Below are positions 48,218 to 55,535 of a DNA stretch of 64,000 bases, in pieces. A model generated the notes under the pieces. It was given only the letters and a program-made list of their open reading frames with translations. It ran no database searches and was not told the origin of the DNA. Position 1 is the stretch's first letter, and every line of letters begins with the position of its first letter. The DNA is from Gracilibacillus caseinilyticus (lineage in GTDB: Bacteria > Bacillota > Bacilli > Bacillales > Amphibacillaceae). The DNA lies in the NCBI RefSeq assembly GCF_022919115.1, contig NZ_CP095072.1:3844001-3908000 (forward strand), in the 5' to 3' direction. The translations under genes and the position numbers were made by a program.

Positions 48218-49091
48218 AGCCTGCCCCCTCCATTTCATAAATAAATATTTCCTCGAGAGTTAACGGCAATATATCGAAGATGACCGGAGACATACTGGTG
48301 ATTTGACTTTCCACCTGCTGATATCCACCTTTGATGATCAATACATAGACACTTCCGCGTTTTTCCTGATAAAGAATATTCATACTTGCAAACAGTTCCT
48401 TATCCACTTCCTCTTTAAAGGCTATTTGCACCTTGTGAATATCTGCCTTTAAATCATCCAATCCCTTTTGTAGTAGTAAAGTACCCTTATGTAAGATACC
48501 GACTTCATCACAAATATCTTCTACTTCTTTTAAGTTATGAGAAGAAACCAGCACTGTCATTTCCCGTTCTGCGACATCCTGAATGATCCATGATTTGATT
48601 TTTCTGCGAATGACTGGATCCAAGCCATCAAACGGCTCATCTAAAATCAAATAATCAGGCATGGCACATAAAGCCAGCCAGAAAGCTACTTGACGTTGCA
48701 TCCCTTTGGAAAAACGCTGAATTTTCTGTTTGGGATCAAGCGCCAGCACTTGCTGAAGCTGCTCAAATCGTTGCTGGTTCCAGTTAGAATACAAATTTTG
48801 ATAAAAGTTCGCCATTTGTTTCACCGTATATTGTGAAAAGAAATATAAGGAATCCGGAAGAAAAATGATTCGATCCTTCAGTACAATATTTTCAAAGACA
48901 GGTTTTCTTTCTATCTGTACAGCACCTTCCTGCTGTTTCATGATACCTGCAATAATCTTAAGCAGTGTCGTCTTTCCTGCCCCATTTGAACCAAGTAAGC
49001 CATAAACAGAACCTTTTTCAATTTGGAGACTAACGTTATCCACGACCTTGTCCTTTTCGAATTTTTTAATCACGTTTTGAACTTGAATCAT
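48192..49091 (-). CDS. ABC transporter ATP-binding protein
   Basis: ATPase subunit of 299 aa. Walker A GSNGAGKTT, signature FSKGMQRQ, Walker B YLILDEPFDGLD and the H-loop VSSHNL are in order. It belongs to the group commonly regulated by YtrA-type GntR repressors. It overlaps both neighbours by 26 bp, so the three proteins are coupled. Confidence 0.92.
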   Translation of the reverse strand: MIQVQNVIKKFEKDKVVDNVSLQIEKGSVYGLLGSNGAGKTTLLKIIAGIMKQQEGAVQIERKPVFENIVLKDRIIFLPDSLYFFSQYTVKQMANFYQNLYSNWNQQRFEQLQQVLALDPKQKIQRFSKGMQRQVAFWLALCAMPDYLILDEPFDGLDPVIRRKIKSWIIQDVAEREMTVLVSSHNLKEVEDICDEVGILHKGTLLLQKGLDDLKADIHKVQIAFKEEVDKELFASMNILYQEKRGSVYVLIIKGGYQQVESQITSMSPVIFDILPLTLEEIFIYEMEGAGYAIENIIL

Positions 49092-49470
49092 CCTTATCCC
49101 CCCTCATCGCCTGATCAACTTCTCTGATCAGTTGTTCTATCTCTGAAATGGATACCCCTAAAAATAACGCCTCCGCAATTTGCTTTTTTAATTGGTCTTT
49201 CACTTGCTTCACTTCAGCAGTATTGTCCGTCACTATCATATGATTCACGAAACTCCCCTTCCCTTTCACAGAATAGATAAAGCCTTGCGTCTCGAGTTCA
49301 CGGTATGCTTTTTGAATCGTATTAGGATTAATCGCCAACTGCTGTGCAAGCATGCGGACTGAAGGCAGTTTTTCATCTTGTTTTAATACATCATTTATAA
49401 TCAGTTGTTTTAATTTATCTACCAATTGTTCATATATCGGTTTTCTGCTGCGCAAATCCAGTTCAAACAT
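49066..49470 (-). CDS. GntR-family repressor, YtrA subfamily
   Basis: Regulator of 134 aa: a winged-helix GntR domain (EKLPSVRMLAQQLAINPNTIQKAYRELE) followed by a short two-helix dimerisation tail, the YtrA subfamily hallmark. YtrA proteins repress adjacent ABC operons. The ATG at 49470 follows GGGAGGG. A matching inverted repeat lies upstream at 49515-49539. Confidence 0.9.
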   Translation of the reverse strand: MFELDLRSRKPIYEQLVDKLKQLIINDVLKQDEKLPSVRMLAQQLAINPNTIQKAYRELETQGFIYSVKGKGSFVNHMIVTDNTAEVKQVKDQLKKQIAEALFLGVSISEIEQLIREVDQAMRGDKDDSSSKRD

Positions 49471-49514
49471 GGCACCCTCCCTTTCTACTGTATTACACTG
49501 TATCATCCGTATTA

Positions 49515-49539
49515 ACTGTATTAGTATATTTAGTACAGT
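49515..49539. promoter_or_regulatory. Candidate YtrA-type operator
   Basis: ACTGTA (49515-49520), 13 bases, TACAGT (49534-49539): inverted repeats just downstream of the -10. A further ACTGTA lies at 49488 and 49497. It fits autoregulation by the YtrA-type repressor. Confidence 0.6.
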
Positions 49540-49542
49540 TTT

Positions 49543-49570
49543 ATTATATGATATATTTTGAAAATAGCAA
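49543..49570 (-). promoter_or_regulatory. Promoter of the YtrA-type ABC operon
   Basis: Minus-strand TTGCTA (49565-49570), 16-bp spacer, TATAAT (49543-49548). The operator at 49515 is directly downstream. Confidence 0.65.
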
Positions 49571-49599
49571 GACTTAATTTCATTTTATTTCAATATTTA

Positions 49600-49734
49600 T
49601 AACGTAGTAACTATATACTTTCAAAGAGGCCTATCCGCGCCCCGCAGGCCGCGGATAGCTTGGCCGGAGCAGTATCCCAGCACATGAATTATTTCAAAAT
49701 CACCATTAATCTGCTAGTTGACATAATCCGTATT
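49600..49734. repeat. Palindromic intergenic element, copy C (short form)
   Basis: Element of about 135 bp. The right end (49718-49734) is TTGACATAATCCGTATT; the left end has decayed. The core contains CGCGGATAGCTTGGCCGGAGC and CGCCCCGCAGGCC, related to the other copies but in inverted arrangement. It is followed by the shared flank containing TTGAGCATGATTCTGC. Confidence 0.65.
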
Positions 49735-49967
49735 ATAACAAACCGTACTTCTTTTTGAGCATGATTCTGCAATTCGACTTTGTGACTTGCTTTCTATAAT
49801 AAAAAATAGAATGGGACATAAAGATGAATTAGCTTGTAATACCGAGCAATATTAAGATTTAATATATTTTTTAACATGCCGCGAAGTGCTCACAATTCAC
49901 TGAGACTTCATGGAATTCTGATGTTGGCCAGGGCAAATAGAGGGTGGATTGTTCCAGGGGGGTACTC

Positions 49968-50071
49968 TTTCGGACAATATGTGCTCGAAATGATGCCGAT
50001 TTGTCCGATTGAACCACTCTTTCAACCAATATGCGCTTGAATTAAGGCTGAATTGTCTGATTGAATCGTTC
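49968..50071. repeat. Tandem pair of 52-bp units
   Basis: Units at 49968-50019 and 50020-50071 share the framework CAATATG-GCT-GAA-TTGTC-GATTGAA and are identical at about three quarters of positions by eye. This is a diverged tandem duplication within the GGGACA element. Confidence 0.7.
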
Positions 50072-50193
50072 GTCGTCCAAAAGCTTTTATGAAACAGAAA
50101 CAAAAGGACTTGCCAATCTGCCATGATCAAAACCTTTTTTGTAGCGAAAGGTGTTCGTATCAAAGCCTTGCCATATTGAAATATAATAAATAA

Positions 50194-50249
50194 AAAAAAC
50201 GAACGGAGATGATGTTATGTAAATACATCGGATTTCTCGTTCGTTTTTT
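50194..50249 (-). terminator. Terminator-like hairpin after mhqD
   Basis: Arms AAAAAACGAACG (50194-50205) and CGTTCGTTTTTT (50238-50249) with an internal ATGTA/TACAT pairing, T-run on both strands. It lies about 40 bp past the mhqD stop. Confidence 0.75.
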
Positions 50250-50288
50250 CATAAGCTTGTACTTTTTGTCCCAGCCTCTTCTTCACTA

Positions 50289-50897
50289 TTATTTGAATTT
50301 TCGCTGATACCAGTCTCTTGCAGCTTCTGCTTCGGTTTGGGTTAGCTGGTGACCGTTATTTTCCCAGTGCACTTCTACATTAGCACCATTTTCTTGCAGG
50401 ATTGCTGCTAAATCTTGAGATTCCTGTTCTGTACATAAAGGATCATTTTTGCCTGCTGTGATCAAGACATTGACACTGGCAAGCTCTGGCAGTTCCATAC
50501 CTCTTCTTGGTACCATCGGATGGTGCAGTACCGCAGCCGTAAGAGCATCCTGGTAATGGAACAATAGACTCGCTGTGATGTTAGCGCCATTTGAATAGCC
50601 TGCTGCAATCACATAATTGCGGTCAAATCCGTATTCCTGGGCTGCTTCATCGATAAATTGATACAATTCTTTCGTTCGTTCAATAAGATCTTCCTCGTCA
50701 AATACACCTTCTGCCAAGCGCTTAAAAAAACGTGGCATCCCATTTTCGAGTACATTGCCACGCACACTTAACACATTTGCTTCTGGATCTATAATTTCAG
50801 CTAACGGTAATAAATCTTGTTCTGTTCCGCCTGTTCCATGTAATAGTAATATGGTGGGGCCTGTTAGACTTTTCCCCTCTTTGAAAATATGTTTCAT
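50289..50897 (-). CDS. mhqD: MhqD-like alpha/beta hydrolase
   Basis: Carboxylesterase/phospholipase-type hydrolase of 202 aa. The catalytic Ser is in AAGYSNGAN, the Asp in AGKNDPLC and the His in NNGHQLTQ. It closely follows B. subtilis MhqD (VRGNVLENGMPRFFKRLAEGVFDE), a member of the MhqR regulon that responds to quinones and catechols. The ATG at 50897 is family-consistent; an in-frame start at 51002 lies upstream of the -35. A matching MhqR-like operator and promoter lie upstream. It probably acts in detoxification of quinone-type compounds. Confidence 0.9.
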   Translation of the reverse strand: MKHIFKEGKSLTGPTILLLHGTGGTEQDLLPLAEIIDPEANVLSVRGNVLENGMPRFFKRLAEGVFDEEDLIERTKELYQFIDEAAQEYGFDRNYVIAAGYSNGANITASLLFHYQDALTAAVLHHPMVPRRGMELPELASVNVLITAGKNDPLCTEQESQDLAAILQENGANVEVHWENNGHQLTQTEAEAARDWYQRKFK

Positions 50898-50916
50898 ACT
50901 TACACCCTCTCTCATT

Positions 50917-50932
50917 ATCTCAACTTCGAAAC
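50917..50932. promoter_or_regulatory. MhqR-type operator
   Basis: ATCTCAACTTCGAAAC matches 12 of 16 bases of the MhqR palindrome ATCTCGAATTCGAGAT as recalled from B. subtilis, located between the -10 and the mhqD start. Confidence 0.6.
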
Positions 50933-50946
50933 ATTTTCCTAATTCT

Positions 50947-50975
50947 AGTGTAAAAATATCCATGATATCTGTCAA
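50947..50975 (-). promoter_or_regulatory. mhqD promoter
   Basis: Minus-strand TTGACA (50970-50975), 17-bp spacer, TACACT (50947-50952). Confidence 0.7.
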
Positions 50976-51051
50976 GTAAGCTTGCCCACTCTTCCCAAGC
51001 ATACTACAATAAGAGGAGAAAGAGAAAGTAATTAATATTGGAGTGTATCAT

Positions 51052-51666
51052 ATGAAGCAATTTTCCCCTGTATTTGTGAATTTAAGTAATAAAAAAATCG
51101 TTATCATAGGTGGTGGACAAGTCGCACTTCGAAGATTGAAAGGTTTGCTTCCCTATCATCAGCAAATCACTGTGGTTAGTCCAGCAGTAACAGATGAGCT
51201 AGATCAGCTTATTCAAGATCATCAGATAGATTGGCGCAAGGAAAAATGTGAACTTCGGCACTTCGAAAATGCCGACTTTATCGTTATTGCAACAAATAAA
51301 GAAGCAGTCAACCAATACATAGTCGACCATGCACCTTCCCATGCGTGGATTAACGCCAGTCATCGCTCAGAGGATGGCAATGTACAATTCCCGATCACTT
51401 TAACCAGAGGGAAACTGCAAATTGCGATTTCAACAGGAGGAGCAAGTCCGATTCTTGCGAAAAAAATCAAACGTGCTATCGAGCAGGAGATTCCTGATCA
51501 ATATGAACAGTATGTTGACTTTCTTTATCAGGCAAGAACATTACTAATACAGCAAGAGTTGACACCTCAGCTAAAAAAACAGCTGTTGGCACAATTGATA
51601 GAAGAACCTATCTATGACAAAGATGAACAGCAAGCATGGCTGCATAAGCAAAGTAACAGAACTTAA
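51052..51666 (+). CDS. sirC: Precorrin-2 dehydrogenase (SirC/YlnF-like)
   Basis: Enzyme of 204 aa oxidising precorrin-2 to sirohydrochlorin with NAD. An N-terminal Rossmann domain (VIIGGGQVALRRLKGLL) is followed by the typical VIATNKEAVNQYI and WINASHRSEDGNVQFP stretch and a C-terminal helical domain (STGGASPILAKKIKRAIE). It supplies siroheme synthesis for the nitrite reductase, yet it is encoded separately with its own start on the plus strand, divergent from mhqD. ATG follows TTGGAG. Confidence 0.9.
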   Translation: MKQFSPVFVNLSNKKIVIIGGGQVALRRLKGLLPYHQQITVVSPAVTDELDQLIQDHQIDWRKEKCELRHFENADFIVIATNKEAVNQYIVDHAPSHAWINASHRSEDGNVQFPITLTRGKLQIAISTGGASPILAKKIKRAIEQEIPDQYEQYVDFLYQARTLLIQQELTPQLKKQLLAQLIEEPIYDKDEQQAWLHKQSNRT

Positions 51667-51711
51667 ATCCTCCCAGCCCTGGTTGCAATAAAAATATATA
51701 AAGCTACCCAT

Positions 51712-52115
51712 AATACCGATTATGTAAAGTGAAACTGTAAAACAATGTGGTAATTTGGATAAGCTTTATATGCATAGCGAAGCTCCGGAAACATCTCCGC
51801 GTCCTGTGTGGTCAGCCTCAACTTCCTCGTGATGAGCAAAGAGCGCTTTCCTGCGGGATTTTCGGACACGACTGATCCACGGGGGGAGTCTCCGCATATT
51901 TTTTACGTGCTACAACGTATGAAACAGCTAAAAGCAGTGGTTCTAGGCATTTTGTTATTAATTCAAATGCTGTTATTGATGGATGCGCTCAATATGCTAG
52001 TTCTTACAAAAGTTGTAGAGTACTATCTTAGCGCAAGCCAACTCCCGCGGGACCGGAGCGTAATCCTTGCACTAACAACATTTCAAAAGATCGCTATGCT
52101 AGCATAATCGGTATT
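51712..52115. repeat. Palindromic intergenic element, copy D (long form)
   Basis: Element of about 404 bp between convergent genes sirC and the trpD-like gene. The ends are AATACCGATTATG (51712) and CATAATCGGTATT (52103-52115). Compared with copy B (AATACGGATTATG and CATAATCCGTATT) one base changed at both ends so that pairing is kept. GC-rich inner arms are related to copies A and B. Confidence 0.8.
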
Positions 52116-52117
52116 AC

Positions 52118-52171
52118 AAGGACCCACCCTTCATCCTGAGCAAGATTACTTCTGCGATTCGCCTTTAATCA
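52118..52171. repeat. Shared flank segment beside copy D
   Basis: A segment containing CCTGAGCAAGATTACTTCTGC and GATTCGCCTTTAATCAC is similar to segments at 49741-49790 (after copy C) and at 18578-18631. It appears to be part of a larger composite repeat. Confidence 0.5.
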
Positions 52172-52206
52172 CTTTCTTTACTTACACAAAAGACAAATGT
52201 GAAGAT

Positions 52207-53256
52207 TTAACTTACCTCACATTTGTCTTTTTGCAATTGCTGTAATTTTTCCATCGCCTTACCCGATTTAATTTGCTGATCGGCCAGTTCAGTACCCTCT
52301 TCAATTGAATTGGTTACTTTAAATAAATAATAGCGCAACCCAGCATTTAACAGAATTTGATGATAATAATATTGATTTTCCGGCAATGCCTCCCCAGCAA
52401 AGACAGAACGTACAATAGCAGCCTGCTCTTCTGCAGACAGTTTCACTGATTTATCAAAATCATCCGAATACAGCCCATAATCCTTTGGCTTAACCGAAAA
52501 AGATTCCAAACCATCAGGTGTCCAATCAAATACAAAACTGTTTCGATGGACAGGTACATCTTCTGATCCTTCTAACCCCTGCACGAGAAAAACATGGTCA
52601 TAATCAAGCTGTTTGAAAACATGTGCTAGATTGTTGATAGCAGTACGGTGAAAGGCACCTAGCATTACATTTCGTGCCTGTGCAATATTGACTAGTTTTT
52701 CCACTGTATTAAACAAGGTTCGCACTCCAATTTCCTTACGAATCGAACGGATGCTTGCGAGCGGCAAACAATATTTTTCTGTATCTGCAAAAGCAAAACG
52801 ATGTTGTACAAATCGCGCTTCATTCTTGGACTTATCAGTATCAGATGCTAAGCCAAGTGCTTGAATGATTGACTTCAATGATGTACCGTATTTAGGCGGT
52901 AACGTATCACTTGCCGAGAGGAAAGCAGGAATACCTTGCTCCGCTAATAATATGGAGACAGGAATGGTAGCAGCAAATGAATTACGACCATTATAAGGAC
53001 CGACAAAATCAATTGTTTGTTGCTGCATCTCTTTTGATAAATGAAAGCGATCAGCATGCTTTTGTAGTGTATGAATAAACGCTAGCAATTCTTCAGGCGT
53101 CTCCATTTTAATACGCTCTGCTACCAGATAGGCGGCAATTTGCGCATCTGTCGCTTCGTTTGTCAGCATTGTTTCCGCAATTTTAACTGTCTCTTCATAC
53201 GGTAAATCTTTTGAACCTTTCTTACCTCTAGCTACTTCTTTCAGCCATTGTTGCAT
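52207..53256 (-). CDS. TrpD2/YbiB-like anthranilate phosphoribosyltransferase homologue
   Basis: Protein of 349 aa with the fold of anthranilate phosphoribosyltransferase (helical N-terminus with DAQIAAYLVAERIKMETPEEL). It lacks the catalytic glycine loop GTGGD; the place is occupied by FVGPYNGRNSFAATIP, as in TrpD2/YbiB proteins, which in E. coli bind nucleic acid and are not known to be enzymes. It overlaps the sirB gene by 29 bp and so belongs to the nitrite reductase/siroheme operon. Why such a protein belongs there is unclear. Confidence 0.8.
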   Translation of the reverse strand: MQQWLKEVARGKKGSKDLPYEETVKIAETMLTNEATDAQIAAYLVAERIKMETPEELLAFIHTLQKHADRFHLSKEMQQQTIDFVGPYNGRNSFAATIPVSILLAEQGIPAFLSASDTLPPKYGTSLKSIIQALGLASDTDKSKNEARFVQHRFAFADTEKYCLPLASIRSIRKEIGVRTLFNTVEKLVNIAQARNVMLGAFHRTAINNLAHVFKQLDYDHVFLVQGLEGSEDVPVHRNSFVFDWTPDGLESFSVKPKDYGLYSDDFDKSVKLSAEEQAAIVRSVFAGEALPENQYYYHQILLNAGLRYYLFKVTNSIEEGTELADQQIKSGKAMEKLQQLQKDKCEVS

Positions 53257-53995
53257 CCGTACTCGCTCCTTCTCTTACTTCTACTACTCTTTCTGTTAAA
53301 ATATCCACAATCAGCGGATGATGACCCAGATAATCCGATCGTAATATTTCTTGCCCTGGTTCCAATTCAAATGTTGTCAAGTAATCCTTGATTCCACGAT
53401 CCAGCAGACCAGTAAATAAGATATAAGGTATCACTAATACTGATTTTCCTTGGTGGACCTTATCTGCTAAAAAAGGTTCAAATTTAGGTTCGCTAGCTGC
53501 TAGGAAACATTTTTCAATACGATTACCAGAAAATTGATGACGAAGCATTTCAGCTAAGGTTTCTGTATTCTCCACCGCTTGTGGGTCACTGCTTCCACGC
53601 CCGACAAGCAACATATCATAGTTTCCAGGATCATTGGTACAAGCATTGATCCGATCGACTAAAACCTCGATCATTTTCGGTTCTACCTCGATCGCACGAC
53701 CATAATAAAAAGATAGATTTGAATGTTTTTCTTTTTCCTTTTCTATCATTGCCGGAATATCTTTCTTCGCATGACCAGCCGTCAATAATAAAATCGGCAT
53801 AATATAAAGATTTGTCGCTCCTTGCTTCACTGCATTATCAATTGCTTGTGCCAATGTCGGCTCCTGCAATTCTAAAAAACATGTTTCCTGAATGGGGGCA
53901 TCAATATTATTCTTAACTTTTTCTATCAGTTCTATTGATTCTTTCTTTGATTCTGTTAATCTACTTCCGTGACAAATATAAATAACAGCTTCCAC
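53228..53995 (-). CDS. sirB: Sirohydrochlorin ferrochelatase (SirB/CbiX-like)
   Basis: Chelatase of 255 aa inserting iron into sirohydrochlorin. The duplicated CbiX domain is visible: the first half starts VIYICHGSRLTESKKES, with LPILLLTAGHAKKDIPAM; the second half LLVGRGSSDPQAVENTE with VIPYILFTGLLDRGI. Key His are in YICHGSR and TAGHAKKD. Start GTG after AGGAGTG, 12 bp after sumT. Confidence 0.88.
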   Translation of the reverse strand: MEAVIYICHGSRLTESKKESIELIEKVKNNIDAPIQETCFLELQEPTLAQAIDNAVKQGATNLYIMPILLLTAGHAKKDIPAMIEKEKEKHSNLSFYYGRAIEVEPKMIEVLVDRINACTNDPGNYDMLLVGRGSSDPQAVENTETLAEMLRHQFSGNRIEKCFLAASEPKFEPFLADKVHQGKSVLVIPYILFTGLLDRGIKDYLTTFELEPGQEILRSDYLGHHPLIVDILTERVVEVREGASTDATMAERSS

Positions 53996-54007
53996 TTGTG
54001 CTCACTC

Positions 54008-54784
54008 CTATAATGCAGTTGAAATTGGCTTTATCTCCTGAAAGCTTTCTTTTAAATATTGCAGCCTTTCACCAACTTTTACAACTTCTCCTATAACAAT
54101 CATAGCAGGATTTTGTATTTGATGCTTTTCTACTTGCTGTATGATCGTTTGTAACGTACCGCATATCATCTTCTGATTAGCAGTCGTTCCTTCCTGGATT
54201 ATTGCTATTGGTGTTGAGGCTGACAAACCATGGCTTATTAATTGTTCCGTAATATATCCGAGATTACTCATTCCCATGTATATCGCAATAGTATCAACGG
54301 ATTTGGCGAGGTATTCCCATTTGATTTCAGATGGTTCGCCGTTTTTACAATGGCCGGTAACGACAGCAAAAGATCGTCCCAGTTCCCGATGAGTCACAGG
54401 GATGTCGGCATGTGCCGGTGCAGCAATACCCGCGGTTATCCCTGGCACAACTTCATAATGGATTCCGTTTTTGGCTAAAGCTTCCGCTTCTTCCGCACCT
54501 CTACCGAATACAAAAGGATCTCCTCCCTTTAATCGTACTACATTCTTCCCTTTCTTACCATATTTAATGAGTAAATGATTAATCGTATCTTGTTTCATCA
54601 AGTGTAATTTCGGTAACTTCCCGCAATAAATTAAATCTGCTTCCTCTTTCGCTTCTTTTAACAATTGTGGATTGACTAGACGATCATACAGAATGACATC
54701 TGCTTGCTGAATCGCTTTTAATGCTTTTACGGTGATTAAATCAGGATCTCCCGGACCTGCTCCAACCAGATAAACTTTCCCCAT
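54008..54784 (-). CDS. sumT: Uroporphyrinogen-III C-methyltransferase
   Basis: Methyltransferase of 258 aa producing precorrin-2 with two SAM molecules. SumT motifs: VYLVGAGPGDPDLITVKALKA at the N-terminus, VVRLKGGDPFVFGRGAEEAEA and VVPGITAGIAAPAHADIPVTHR. It is the counterpart of nasF. ATG follows AAAAGGGGG. Copy E of the palindromic element separates it from nasE. Confidence 0.93.
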   Translation of the reverse strand: MGKVYLVGAGPGDPDLITVKALKAIQQADVILYDRLVNPQLLKEAKEEADLIYCGKLPKLHLMKQDTINHLLIKYGKKGKNVVRLKGGDPFVFGRGAEEAEALAKNGIHYEVVPGITAGIAAPAHADIPVTHRELGRSFAVVTGHCKNGEPSEIKWEYLAKSVDTIAIYMGMSNLGYITEQLISHGLSASTPIAIIQEGTTANQKMICGTLQTIIQQVEKHQIQNPAMIVIGEVVKVGERLQYLKESFQEIKPISTAL

Positions 54785-54841
54785 TTGTTATCCCCCTTTT
54801 TTAAGTTGCTCCCACCTATTTTTGCTATAAATATGATAGAA

Positions 54842-55033
54842 AGATACTGTGAAAATGTGATGTTTAGCTGTGAAATCATTTTGACATATTTTATGTGCTA
54901 AGATACCGAATGAAAGCAGGCTTTGCTTTCCGAGGCTGACCCACAGGACGCGGAGCATATTTCCGGAGCTTTGCTACGCACATAAAATATGTCAAAATAG
55001 CCAAATTGTTATACAACTCACTTTCACATCGAC
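54842..55033. repeat. Palindromic intergenic element, copy E, inside the nas operon
   Basis: A 21-bp perfect inverted repeat (54878-54898 with 54978-54998) separated by about 80 bp that include the core GGACGCGGAGCATATTTCC and GGAGCTTTGCTACGCAC. The outer ends are decayed. It lies between sumT and nasE, so it probably forms a stable structure in the transcript. Confidence 0.75.
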
Positions 55034-55091
55034 TGTAATTAGAGTATTTTTGCAATAAGTTACTTCGCAGCATTCTTTAAAGAAAAAGAAG

Positions 55092-55149
55092 AAAAGCCGA
55101 ACATAACTTGAACCTTGATTGATGAGATTTCTTGTTATGTTTGGCTTTT
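55092..55149 (-). terminator. Terminator-like hairpin after nasE
   Basis: Arms AAAAGCCGAACATAAC (55092-55107) and GTTATGTTTGGCTTTT (55134-55149), one mismatch or G-U pair, with T-rich sequence on the minus strand. Located about 40 bp after the nasE stop. Confidence 0.75.
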
Positions 55150-55188
55150 ATTTTGATAGAAACCTATTATCCCAGCCTCTTTCGCATT

Positions 55189-55518
55189 TTATTGATCTGT
55201 TATTTCAACGTACACTTTATTATCTTCTATTGTTGTTTTGTAGGTTTGAACACAGCCTTCATCCGGAGCTTGCACCAATCCATCTGATACATTAATTTTC
55301 CAGTCATGTAATGGACAGAATACGTGTTCTCCACTTACCATTCCTTCAGATAGTACGCCGCCTCGATGCGGGCATTTGTTTTCAATTGCTTTGACTTTAC
55401 CGTTCGACAAACGAAATACTGCCAGTTCTTTATCATCAACCACTACTGCTTTACCAAGACTGACTGGTAAATCCTCATAATTGCCGATTAACACTTTACC
55501 TACCGTTCGTTGTTCCAT
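55189..55518 (-). CDS. nasE: Nitrite reductase small subunit
   Basis: Rieske-type subunit (NirD/NasE) of 109 aa. The [2Fe-2S] ligands appear as CPHRGG (Cys/His) and CPLHDW (Cys/His). It partners the NasD siroheme reductase in reducing nitrite to ammonium. ATG after GGGGG, 17 bp after nasD. Confidence 0.93.
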   Translation of the reverse strand: MEQRTVGKVLIGNYEDLPVSLGKAVVVDDKELAVFRLSNGKVKAIENKCPHRGGVLSEGMVSGEHVFCPLHDWKINVSDGLVQAPDEGCVQTYKTTIEDNKVYVEITDQ

Positions 55519-55535
55519 TTTGATTCCCCCATCCG

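Larger units (their letters stand above)
49809..50281. repeat. GGGACA-bounded intergenic element
   Basis: About 470 bp bounded by GAATGGGACATAAA (49809) and the inverse TTTTTGTCCCAGCC (50263). No coding content was found. Inside are a tandem pair of 52-bp units and the hairpin at 50194-50249. The right boundary lies 9 bp past the mhqD stop codon. Confidence 0.6.

Noticed and set aside
51808..52107. 99-aa ORF within palindromic element D
   Set aside because: It lies wholly inside the repeat, is not kept in copy B, and has no ribosome site.
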